This document shows positions 22,159 through 30,716 of a stretch of DNA of 64,000 bases, piece after piece. A program made the position numbers and the translations under genes. This DNA is from Treponema sp. (GTDB taxonomy: Bacteria > Spirochaetota > Spirochaetia > Treponematales > Breznakiellaceae), in contig JAIRUQ010000091.1 of the NCBI GenBank assembly GCA_031254315.1, positions 1 through 64,000 on the forward strand, written 5' to 3'. Below the pieces are notes generated by a model. That model had not been told where the DNA came from. It worked only from the letters and a program-made list of their open reading frames with translations, and searched no databases. Each line of letters starts with the position of its first letter. Positions within the stretch are counted from its first letter, which is position 1.

Positions 22159-22803
22159 TTATGTTTCTTTGGCTTTTTTTTCTTTCTTTACAGTGGCTAA
22201 TGTGCGTACTATATAAATTACAAATGGAATCATGAATAATAAAGCAATAATTAACGATGTTGTGTTTACCACTTTTATAGCGCTTGTTTGTAAGCCATTT
22301 GTTATCGAAGAAATTGTTAGAATGTCGTTTTCATCCGTAAACTGGTTTATTTTTTTTGCGGAAGAATCTGTGACAGTAAGTTTTTTTCCTAAATTTTTCA
22401 TTCCAGAATCAACTGCCAAATCATAGATCATTTTATTAATTCCAAGTTCCTTATGTGTTGGTAAAAGTGATTTTAAACTGCTAATAGCATCATTGATTTT
22501 TGAAATATCATTATTCATCCCTTTTAAGTCAATTCCGCTTTTTACCAATGCATTATTTGGGTATTTATCTTTGACAGATTGTTCCAGCTCACTAAATTTT
22601 TCTTTTACAATTAATTTTACACCGGAATTTGCGCTAGCTATCCCAAAGAATATGAGCGTAAATAAAAGAAAAATTATTACCGTTATAACATAACCGGGTT
22701 TCCTTTTATTATCAGGATAATGCTTAATTACAAGTATATTGTAAATAAGACCGAGACCGATGCCCAAAATGGCAAATATTACTGCCCAAATAACGCTAAA
22801 CAT
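22159..22803 (-). CDS. Hypothetical membrane protein
   Basis: Hydrophobic segments at both termini; AGGAGGT RBS upstream of ATG at 22803. Confidence 0.65.
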   Translation of the reverse strand: MFSVIWAVIFAILGIGLGLIYNILVIKHYPDNKRKPGYVITVIIFLLFTLIFFGIASANSGVKLIVKEKFSELEQSVKDKYPNNALVKSGIDLKGMNNDISKINDAISSLKSLLPTHKELGINKMIYDLAVDSGMKNLGKKLTVTDSSAKKINQFTDENDILTISSITNGLQTSAIKVVNTTSLIIALLFMIPFVIYIVRTLATVKKEKKAKET

Positions 22804-22863
22804 ACAACACCTCCTAAAGAATAAGAATTGTCTCATCAATTCTTATAAATATTAACCTTCTAT

Positions 22864-23559
22864 TTAGCCTTCAGCATAAATAGTTGTTCCGATAAAATCT
22901 TCACCGTTAAGAATCTTTTTTAAGTTTTCAAGATTTTTTCCGGCGGCGCAAATCACTTTTAAAGCTATTTTCTGCGCATGGCGGCTTGCCACAGGATCAA
23001 ATGGAACATTTTTTCCGGGAACCCACTCATCACCGACCATGGAACGAAAATCTGTCCACGTGATTTTATCGATGGGGCGGGCGTTGGGGTCTGTCTTTGG
23101 ATCCGCAGTGTAAACCTTTTCGATATTTGAAAGGTTAATTAAAAGGTTCGCACCAAAACGCTCCGCTAACAAGACCGCGTCGTAATCCGTAGAAAAGCCC
23201 GGTTTCCAGCCGGCGGCTACAAGCACATGCCCCGTGAGAGGCGAAACCTCAGCGGGGTTTGTTACAACATCCTGACTGCACAGCTCTCCCATTGTCGCTT
23301 TTATTAATTGGGCGTTCAGTCTTGTCGCCATTATTCCAATCCAGTCGGCTTCTTCGTCTTTAACGCCGCCGGCTGATATTTCACGGTAGGCGTTCTGCCA
23401 AAGACGTGCGGGTCCGCCGCCGCCTACAACAAAAATAAAGCGTCTTTCAGGATCGGCTTCTATAAATGAGCGAATAAGTTTTACAAAACTTTTGAGGAAC
23501 TCTACATCGACATTGCTAGGGGCGACAATTGAGCCACCCAACGAAATGACTGTTACCAT
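22864..23559 (-). CDS. pyrH: UMP kinase, archaeal/spirochaete-type
   Basis: MVTVISLGGSIVAP, VVGGGGPAR, NLSNIEKVYTADP; amino acid kinase fold. Confidence 0.88.
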   Translation of the reverse strand: MVTVISLGGSIVAPSNVDVEFLKSFVKLIRSFIEADPERRFIFVVGGGGPARLWQNAYREISAGGVKDEEADWIGIMATRLNAQLIKATMGELCSQDVVTNPAEVSPLTGHVLVAAGWKPGFSTDYDAVLLAERFGANLLINLSNIEKVYTADPKTDPNARPIDKITWTDFRSMVGDEWVPGKNVPFDPVASRHAQKIALKVICAAGKNLENLKKILNGEDFIGTTIYAEG

Positions 23560-23693
23560 ATATCCATATCGTAACATATTTGTTATTTTATGTCAACTAT
23601 TTTTCAACGTTTTTTATAAAAATAGAACATGGGTCCAATTAAGCGAAATAGACTTATTGATACAATTATTTTTTTATCATAATATTTTACATA

Positions 23694-24173
23694 TTATATT
23701 TCTTCACTTAACGGGAAATATTCTTTAAATTTATTTATATAATATTCATTTTTACTTTTAAATAACAAACAACCGCTATCAAATGGAACCATTTCTACTT
23801 CTGCTAATGTAATTTGTGTATCATTTTTATTTCCCCAGTGATTGTAACCCTCCGATTTTGGTAATTCATATTCCATTATTTTCTCAAAGGATATATTTTG
23901 ACTAAAACCTGAAAAAACAGCCCAAATAAATTGTATTTCATGTGCTTCTATTATTTCATATAATCTTTTCCCATTTATCCATATATTATCATTTTCAAAC
24001 TCAATAATTTCTTTGGGATAATGATTACATTCATAATCATTTATTAACCAATTAAATTTTATAAAATCATCTTTAAAAGGTTTCATTATTATATCCATAA
24101 ATGTATAATAATCGACCCCTTTACTTAATTCCAATATTTTCATAAAAACACTTCCTGTATTACTAGAATTCAT
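23694..24173 (-). CDS. Hypothetical protein
   Basis: AT-rich 159-aa ORF without antisense competitor; no confident family. Confidence 0.5.
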   Translation of the reverse strand: MNSSNTGSVFMKILELSKGVDYYTFMDIIMKPFKDDFIKFNWLINDYECNHYPKEIIEFENDNIWINGKRLYEIIEAHEIQFIWAVFSGFSQNISFEKIMEYELPKSEGYNHWGNKNDTQITLAEVEMVPFDSGCLLFKSKNEYYINKFKEYFPLSEEI

Positions 24174-24251
24174 CTCACTTTACACTATAATTTTAACTAT
24201 GCCAAGTCTATTTTATAAAATTGTTTTATTTGAAAGTCTGGTTTAATAGCC

Positions 24252-24277
24252 ATGAGCTCTGCTCCACAGAGGCTCAT
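24252..24277. other. Intergenic hairpin of unknown function
   Basis: ATGAGCTCTG-ctcca-CAGAgGCTCAT (10 bp with a single bulge). Confidence 0.45.
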
Positions 24278-24419
24278 TCCAACTAGTGGCGAAGCCGCTT
24301 AATATAAATCTTTGAGCATTTTTGTCCGTATTGCACATAACTCTAATTACATATAATACCGGCATCCAAGCTGTTCCCATCAGAACGACGATACCTTGCT
24401 AATTTACGGCGAGAGAACG

Positions 24420-26123
24420 TTATTGTACATATATTCCGCTGATTATAATATCTCCCCAGAGGCTTGAATACGATTCAAGTCCGCCTACGGCTTCTTCCCA
24501 GATATTTTGCAGTGAATATGCCTGAGGGCGAGAAACAAGTCTGCCGCGATTCTCCATCTGTTTAAGGGCTATTTCGCCTCTGGAGAAAATTATACGCTGG
24601 TTGTCTGTACTGCCAAAATAATAATTTGTGTTATCCATATTGTCATCCCGCGGATTCATTTCAATATCAACCGCTCCCGCGCCCATAGCCGGATCAACAG
24701 GAATCCAGCCAAAACCGTCTATCCAGAATTCAGACCAGTAGTGGCGAAGCGTCTGACCACTGCGATCGATTAACACTCCGGCTGACGGAACACAAGGTAC
24801 ACCTGCGGCGCGAGCCATTGTGGTGTAGAGTAGGGCGACAGTGTAGGGATCGGCACGTTTTCTTTCCATCGCAGTAACAAGATTTGTTGCTAAAGGCGGC
24901 GTGTTTGTTATCTGCATATTTGTTATTATCCAATCATAAATCAACCTTGCTTTTCTATAGGGATTTTGTTCTCTGCCTATTATTGAACTTACTGCCGTCT
25001 TTATTCGCTGATCATTACTTGGAATTAATGCCGTGCTTTGAGTGTGCATAACAGAAATCCCTGTCGATGACTGGTTGACAGAAAGCGGGTTTATTCTCGC
25101 TTCTACAGCGTATACTTCAACATTATAAGAAAGGTTGATTGATTGGTTCACGCTTGAAATGAGATTGTCCAGCTTAAAAAGACTCACCCCCTGATGATCC
25201 TCAATAAAAGGTTCAATACTGCGAGAGACAAGAGTAACATTTCTTTGCGAAGGAGAGGTTACAGGTTTTGGTATCCACAGATAAAGGTTATTTGGTCTTG
25301 TCGCATCAAGAACTCTTATATCGACAGAATACGTTATCGTGTAACTGCGCTTATCTTTAAAATTTTTATGACCGGGTTTCCCGCTGACATCAAAAAAAAC
25401 AGGGCGCGAGATGCCGTAAGGAGTCCTTACTTCAATATTTCCGCTAACAGCGCCATCCGGTAGTCTTATGCGTATTTCGCGTGCGCTCCAGTATTCATAA
25501 CCGGCTTCAATCTCTGAGACCTCAATAAATTCCGGTTCTCTTACTACATACGGACTGAATGTCGCGTCATAATCCCATGAAAAGAAAACACCGGCGTTTT
25601 CCCGTGATGCGCCAAAATTATTTCCGGTGATGATAACAAGCGAACCCGGCGCACCAACTTGGGGAACGACAGAAGCGATCTTGGGTTCAAGTCCCATCTC
25701 TTCGCCTTCAATGGGTCTTGGTACGGAAGCGGAGTTTGAAAAAAGAACGCCATTGCTCTTCTTTCCCCTAACATGCACATAGACAAGCCCCGATTCTCCG
25801 AATTCGGGAACTCTTACAACGACGAGATTATCTCCCCACACATAGTATGATGAGCTGGTCAGCGATACGCCTGCGATTGATACATAGGACTCGCCGCGTT
25901 CTTCGCCAAAATTGCTTCCTGTAAGAGTGATAATTTCTCCCATTCTGCCGATTTTTGGATCAATCGAAGAAACAACCGGAGCTTTGGAACTGCATGAAAT
26001 AATTAAAATAAAAAGTGTTAACGTTAAAACAAAAACTGTTAATGGTTTTATGCCTGAAAAAATTGTGTTTTTTTGCATTAATTTACGCCGGTTTTTTAAA
26101 AGCTCTCTTTTTTTAACGACCAT
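24420..26123 (-). CDS. IPT/TIG-domain lipoprotein with transglutaminase-like domain
   Basis: Lipobox LIISCSS; two IPT/TIG-like repeats (ITLTGSNFGEERGES, VIITGNNFGASRENA); TVALLYTTMARAAGVP...HYWSEFWIDGFGWIPVDPAMG. Confidence 0.85.
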   Translation of the reverse strand: MVVKKRELLKNRRKLMQKNTIFSGIKPLTVFVLTLTLFILIISCSSKAPVVSSIDPKIGRMGEIITLTGSNFGEERGESYVSIAGVSLTSSSYYVWGDNLVVVRVPEFGESGLVYVHVRGKKSNGVLFSNSASVPRPIEGEEMGLEPKIASVVPQVGAPGSLVIITGNNFGASRENAGVFFSWDYDATFSPYVVREPEFIEVSEIEAGYEYWSAREIRIRLPDGAVSGNIEVRTPYGISRPVFFDVSGKPGHKNFKDKRSYTITYSVDIRVLDATRPNNLYLWIPKPVTSPSQRNVTLVSRSIEPFIEDHQGVSLFKLDNLISSVNQSINLSYNVEVYAVEARINPLSVNQSSTGISVMHTQSTALIPSNDQRIKTAVSSIIGREQNPYRKARLIYDWIITNMQITNTPPLATNLVTAMERKRADPYTVALLYTTMARAAGVPCVPSAGVLIDRSGQTLRHYWSEFWIDGFGWIPVDPAMGAGAVDIEMNPRDDNMDNTNYYFGSTDNQRIIFSRGEIALKQMENRGRLVSRPQAYSLQNIWEEAVGGLESYSSLWGDIIISGIYVQ

Positions 26124-26592
26124 CTTCTGTAACTGCCGCTCTGCGTGGATTTATTGTTAGTATTATTTCTATTGATAAATTTGATGCATCAGACGTACCA
26201 AGGGGGACGAAGTAAATAGGTTCGTTAAATTCCATCGGAATTGTTTGAATTGATGTGTAATAACTTATGCCCCTTCCGGGATCTTCAACCCAAATCTGCC
26301 CCTGAGCGGCAAGTATGCTTCCCTGACGGCGGATGTAAGGTGTAAATTGCGCCGCTACCACAACATTTGAGCCGACAAGCTGAATAGTTACAGAGTTTCC
26401 TGATCTGGTTATTTTTTGAGTAGATTCACTCCATATAACATCCTGCTCATTTTCCAGCACCCTTGCGTTAATATCCAAAACAAGTTCCCATCTTGGTCTT
26501 TGTTCTTCTTGTCCTGCCTGATGTTCCTGAGCTCCAAGAATGACGTTTGCCGAAAAGATAAAAATACTTACAATACAAAGAAGACGAGGCAC
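26113..26592 (-). CDS. Hypothetical secreted protein
   Basis: Signal peptide; positioned between anti-sigma factor and TIG lipoprotein, overlapping both. Confidence 0.65.
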   Translation of the reverse strand: MPRLLCIVSIFIFSANVILGAQEHQAGQEEQRPRWELVLDINARVLENEQDVIWSESTQKITRSGNSVTIQLVGSNVVVAAQFTPYIRRQGSILAAQGQIWVEDPGRGISYYTSIQTIPMEFNEPIYFVPLGTSDASNLSIEIILTINPRRAAVTEDGR

Positions 26593-27227
26593 TATGGGTT
26601 TCTCCTTGAATAATCGGCGGCTCTGATCATTGCCGGTTCCCCTGATCTTGAAAAGTTTTTGCTTTCCGGCAGGCGTAAAATTATTATTTCTGAATTGTCT
26701 ATACCTAAAGATTGAAGAACGCCGCTTAAATCTGAGGCGACAGGTATAATGCTGGGTATTTCTTCTTCTTCCGCGATGAAATCTATTTTGTCTAAAGTTT
26801 GCGGCTGTTTGGCAAATCCGTTGTTAAGGTTCTGCGGACTGCGAAACCAAAGCACGGCAACAAGCGCGACAATGACTGCCGCCGCCGCCGCCGCAGGCAA
26901 CGGAACGGAGAGTCTTCTTCGCCATAGAGCGGGATTTCGTCTGTAGCGGTGTTTGTTTGACATATTATCCCAAACTCTGCTTTTTGCCGCTTCAAGCATT
27001 TCCTCTTCTGTGTATGTACGCTGTTCTGCAGGTTGATCAACAGTACGTTCCACAAAGGTTCGCCTTTCGTGTGTTTCCTTTTTAAACAATTCATGGAGCC
27101 GCTTGTAATTTTCAAGCTTTTCCCTGCACTCGTAACATTCCGCCGAGTGTTTTTCTACTTTTTCTTTCCAAGGCGATGGCAATTCACCGTCTACATAAAT
27201 TGAAAGAAGCTGAGGATCAGGACACAT
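26592..27227 (-). CDS. Putative zinc-finger anti-sigma factor
   Basis: N-terminal HSAECYECREK (HxxxCxxC), single central TM segment; overlaps sigma gene. Confidence 0.85.
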   Translation of the reverse strand: MCPDPQLLSIYVDGELPSPWKEKVEKHSAECYECREKLENYKRLHELFKKETHERRTFVERTVDQPAEQRTYTEEEMLEAAKSRVWDNMSNKHRYRRNPALWRRRLSVPLPAAAAAAVIVALVAVLWFRSPQNLNNGFAKQPQTLDKIDFIAEEEEIPSIIPVASDLSGVLQSLGIDNSEIIILRLPESKNFSRSGEPAMIRAADYSRRNP

Positions 27228-27804
27228 TTATACCTCCTTGCAAAAACGCGGCAAGCCGCTCACGGGCTCTGAATACCCGTACTTTAACATTTCCTTCGCT
27301 AATGCCAAGTACTCTGCCAATTTCTTTATAATCCATTTCAGCGTATTCCTTAAAAATTAATACTATGCGCAAGTTTTCCGGTAGTTTTTCAAGGGCGCTT
27401 TTCACTTCTTCACTTGTTTCCTTCTTTACAAGCAAGCCCTCTCCGGTTTCCTCCTGTCTGCGGTCTTCCCTAAAAGCCTTTTGATACGCCTTTCGTTCAC
27501 GCTCCTTCCGTTTCGCGTAGTTTAACGAAGCGTTTTTCACTACACGAATCAGCCAGTACTTCGCCTCTTCGTGGTTCGGGAAAACCATTTTTCTTTCGTA
27601 CAAACGAATGAAACTTTCCTGACAAAGATCTTCCGCCGCTTCCCTGCTGTTTGTAATCCGGGAAGCCACCCTGAACAAAATCTGAAATGTCGAATCGTAG
27701 AGGCTTTTGAATTCGAGCGTAGAGTACCATCCCCTGACAACTTCACCTTCATTGTCTGCGGTCTTCGCGTCATCTTCCAATTTTCCCTCTATATTATTAA
27801 ACAA
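27217..27804 (-). CDS. ECF-family RNA polymerase sigma factor
   Basis: Region 2 (AAEDLCQESFIRLYERKMVFPN) and region 4 (LPENLRIVLIFKEYAEMDYKEIGRVLGISEGNVKVRVFRARERL). Confidence 0.95.
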   Translation of the reverse strand: MFNNIEGKLEDDAKTADNEGEVVRGWYSTLEFKSLYDSTFQILFRVASRITNSREAAEDLCQESFIRLYERKMVFPNHEEAKYWLIRVVKNASLNYAKRKERERKAYQKAFREDRRQEETGEGLLVKKETSEEVKSALEKLPENLRIVLIFKEYAEMDYKEIGRVLGISEGNVKVRVFRARERLAAFLQGGINVS

Positions 27805-27820
27805 GTTTTTTCCCCAATTG

Positions 27821-29242
27821 TTACAGGCGTTTCCATGTTGTACCGCCCGGTCCGTCTTCCAATATTATACCCCGATCTTTTAGACTTTGTCTTATATTAT
27901 CGGCGGCTGTAAAGTCTTTTGCCTTTTTTGCTTCGCTTCTCTTTGCGATAAGTTCTTCTATTTCACGGGAAAGTGCCTCGTCTTCGCCGCCCCCCGCCCC
28001 TTTTACAGCGTCTTCAAGCCCCAAGGCGAGAATACTGTCCATGTCGAAAACCGCCGAAAGCGCGTCTTGGGAGACGGGTCCCTCTTTTAAAAGCCCCCAA
28101 AGTTCCGCCAATGCCCGCGGCGTGGACAGGTCGTCTTCAATAGCTTTGTTAAATCCTTCTATATAATGGGCTGTGTTTTTGCCGCCCCCCCCCTGTTCGC
28201 CGCTTTTTGCCTTTTCCGCCAGAGAGCGAACTTTGTCCGTCAGCGATTTGCGGGAGTTTTTCGCGCCTTGTAAACTTTCCATAGAAAACTGAAGCTGACT
28301 GCGGTAGTGTCCGCCAAGCAGGAAGTAGCGATAATCGAGGGGATCGAAGCCTTCATCGATGAGGGTTTGCAGAGTGAGAAAACCGCCCGCCGATTTGGAC
28401 ATTTTTCCCTTGTCCATGACAAGGAATTCGTTGTGGAGCCAATAAGACACCCAAGGTTTTTTCCCGGTGGCGGCTTCGCTCTGAGCGATTTCGTTGGTGT
28501 GATGAATCGGGATATGATCGATGCCCCCTGCGTGAATATCGAAATTTTCGCCCAGATATTTCATGCTCATTGCTGAACATTCAATGTGCCAGCCCGGATA
28601 GCCGCGTCCCCACGGGCTGTCCCAAACAAGGGCTTGATTTTCAAATTTGCTCTTTGTAAACCAAAGGACAAAATCACCCTGATTGCGCTTGTTTTGATCC
28701 TGCTCTGTCCGCGCTCCGGACCTTAGATCGTCCAGTCTCAGTCGGGCAAGTTCGCCGTAAGAAGGAAATTTTGTTATATCAAAATAAAGGTTGCCGCCCG
28801 CAAAATAAGTAAAACCATTTTTTTCTATTCTTTCGATAAGAGCGATCATTTCACCGATATGTTCCGTTGCTTTGCAAACCACAGTTGGGCGCGTAATATT
28901 CATTCTATCGGTATCGTTAAAAAACGCCTTTGTGTAGAAATCCGCTATTTCAAGAACGCTTTTACCTCGCTCTTCCGCGCTTTTTACCATTTTGTCATCG
29001 CCGTCATCCGCGTCATCGGAGAGGTGACCGACATCGGTAATATTCATTACATGGTTTACATCGAAACCTGCTCTGCGCAGAGAACGGACTAAAATGTCGT
29101 GAGTTACATAAGCGCGGAGGTTCCCGATATGAGCGTAATTATAAACCGTTGGTCCGCATCCGTAAAAGCCGATTTTGCCTTCTTTTAATGGGGTAAAAAG
29201 CTGTTTGTCTCTGCGTAAAGTGTTATAAAAAGTAAATGCCAT
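27821..29242 (-). CDS. cysS: Cysteinyl-tRNA synthetase
   Basis: CGPTVYNYAHIGNLR (HIGH), GWHIECSAMS, KMSKSAGG motifs. Confidence 0.97.
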   Translation of the reverse strand: MAFTFYNTLRRDKQLFTPLKEGKIGFYGCGPTVYNYAHIGNLRAYVTHDILVRSLRRAGFDVNHVMNITDVGHLSDDADDGDDKMVKSAEERGKSVLEIADFYTKAFFNDTDRMNITRPTVVCKATEHIGEMIALIERIEKNGFTYFAGGNLYFDITKFPSYGELARLRLDDLRSGARTEQDQNKRNQGDFVLWFTKSKFENQALVWDSPWGRGYPGWHIECSAMSMKYLGENFDIHAGGIDHIPIHHTNEIAQSEAATGKKPWVSYWLHNEFLVMDKGKMSKSAGGFLTLQTLIDEGFDPLDYRYFLLGGHYRSQLQFSMESLQGAKNSRKSLTDKVRSLAEKAKSGEQGGGGKNTAHYIEGFNKAIEDDLSTPRALAELWGLLKEGPVSQDALSAVFDMDSILALGLEDAVKGAGGGEDEALSREIEELIAKRSEAKKAKDFTAADNIRQSLKDRGIILEDGPGGTTWKRL

Positions 29243-29277
29243 AGTATAAAGGTAGGGTAAAAAAGAGAAAAAAGCAA
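29213..29277. repeat. 65-bp direct repeat, copy 1 (cysS 5' end and upstream)
   Basis: gcgtaaagtgttataaaaagtaaatgccatagtataaaggtagggtaaaaaagagaaaaaagcaa, identical to 30478-30542. Confidence 0.97.
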
Positions 29278-29295
29278 CTGTCGAGAGGATTCAGA

Positions 29296-30405
29296 TTATT
29301 GACTTCTGCTCCATTGTCCGCCATTGTAAACATAAGTTCCGGCTTGTTTTCTGTTAATATGATAAAAACGATCAAAATCAAAGTTAAATACTGCTCCTTC
29401 GGAATCTCTTCCCCCTAGTTCTACATTATCGCCAATGGTAATGTTGACCAGTTGCTTGCTAAAAAATGCATAATCGCCAATGAATGTAACACTGCCGGGT
29501 ATAGTAACGCTGGTTAGTTCATTGCCTTGAAATGCGCCAAAGCTAATAGAAGTAACACCGTCAGGTATGATAACAGAAGTCAGTTGATTTTCGGAAAATG
29601 CATGAGTACCAATACGCGTAATACTGTCAGGTAGCGTAACAGATGTCAGTTGGTTACCGGCAAATGTTTCATCGTCTATGAAGACAATACCATTAGGTAA
29701 CTGAATACCGGTTATTCCCTTGTCGGTAAACGCGCCATCAATGCCTTTAACTGTTTTTCCGCCCAGTTGCCGGGGAATTATAATCTCCGTCCCCCCGTTG
29801 CCGTAATATCCGGTAATAACTACCCCGTACTTTGTTTCAACAAATTCAAAATCCGCTTCTCTTTGAAGGGATAGCGCCGAGGGATTATAGGTTCCGGACA
29901 TTCTGTTATTGCACATATACTCATAGTGCATAAAACGACCAAAAACATCCGGATCAAATAAATTATTATTCGCGTCAAAATCGATATATGGGCGAAACGA
30001 AATATTCGCGCCCAGCACAATATCTGTAAGTTGATTTCCGGCAAATACAGTGCTACCTATGGAAACTCTGTCAGGTATAACAATAGAAGTTAGTTTATTG
30101 TTGGCAAATGCATGGTAACTTATGTAAACTCCGGCAGGTATTGTAACAGAAGTAAGTTGATTGCGGGCAAATGCATACTCTCTAATGTAAGTAACAGTAT
30201 CAGGTATGGTAACAGAAGTAAGTTGCTTTCCATAAAATGCCCCATAGCCTATGGCAGTAACTCCGTCAGGGATAACAACTTCTTTTGCTTTGCCTTTGAA
30301 GGCGGTAATTGTTCCGTATTCATTGATAATAAATGGTTCTTCGTTTTGTGTGCAAGCTATTACACACAAGGCAATGCAAAACGCCAGAGCAATGATTTTC
30401 TTCAT
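29296..30405 (-). CDS. BspA-like leucine-rich repeat lipoprotein
   Basis: Repeats SVTIPDxVTxIGxxAFxxNQLT; MKKIIALAFCIALCVIAC lipobox start at 30405 (longer ORF start at 30507 lies in the cysS duplication). Confidence 0.88.
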   Translation of the reverse strand: MKKIIALAFCIALCVIACTQNEEPFIINEYGTITAFKGKAKEVVIPDGVTAIGYGAFYGKQLTSVTIPDTVTYIREYAFARNQLTSVTIPAGVYISYHAFANNKLTSIVIPDRVSIGSTVFAGNQLTDIVLGANISFRPYIDFDANNNLFDPDVFGRFMHYEYMCNNRMSGTYNPSALSLQREADFEFVETKYGVVITGYYGNGGTEIIIPRQLGGKTVKGIDGAFTDKGITGIQLPNGIVFIDDETFAGNQLTSVTLPDSITRIGTHAFSENQLTSVIIPDGVTSISFGAFQGNELTSVTIPGSVTFIGDYAFFSKQLVNITIGDNVELGGRDSEGAVFNFDFDRFYHINRKQAGTYVYNGGQWSRSQ

Positions 30406-30477
30406 TGTTGTATTAGCGCAGTTAATTTTATTTACCCCCTTTTCTATCTTATTAATGGGCAAAAACTGTTTGTTGCG

Positions 30478-30542
30478 GCGTAAAGTGTTATAAAAAGTAA
30501 ATGCCATAGTATAAAGGTAGGGTAAAAAAGAGAAAAAAGCAA
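30478..30542. repeat. 65-bp direct repeat, copy 2 (truncated duplicate of cysS 5' end)
   Basis: Identical to 29213-29277; encodes MAFTFYNTLRR like the cysS N-terminus. Confidence 0.97.
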
Positions 30543-30716
30543 GAATCAGTGTTAAATATGTTTCTGTTTCATTAGATAAAAATCCCCCTATATATATTGC
30601 GCGTATATGTGTGGCGCTTTACTCAGATAAAAAAATTATAAAAATTTTTCATTTTCGAGCAAGCAAAACGGCATGTTCACACCCATATAGGGTAAATCTT
30701 TTTTATGGAGTTGTTT

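Noticed and set aside
29296-30405. Short repeated motifs in this interval as a CRISPR-like array
   Set aside because: Repeats are coding LRR units (SVTIPD..I..AF..NQL), not identical repeats with unique spacers.
30406-30507. N-terminal extension of the LRR ORF (MAFTFYNTLRRNKQ...)
   Set aside because: Derived from the duplicated cysS 5' end; the lipoprotein signal starts at 30405. Reported as a duplication instead.
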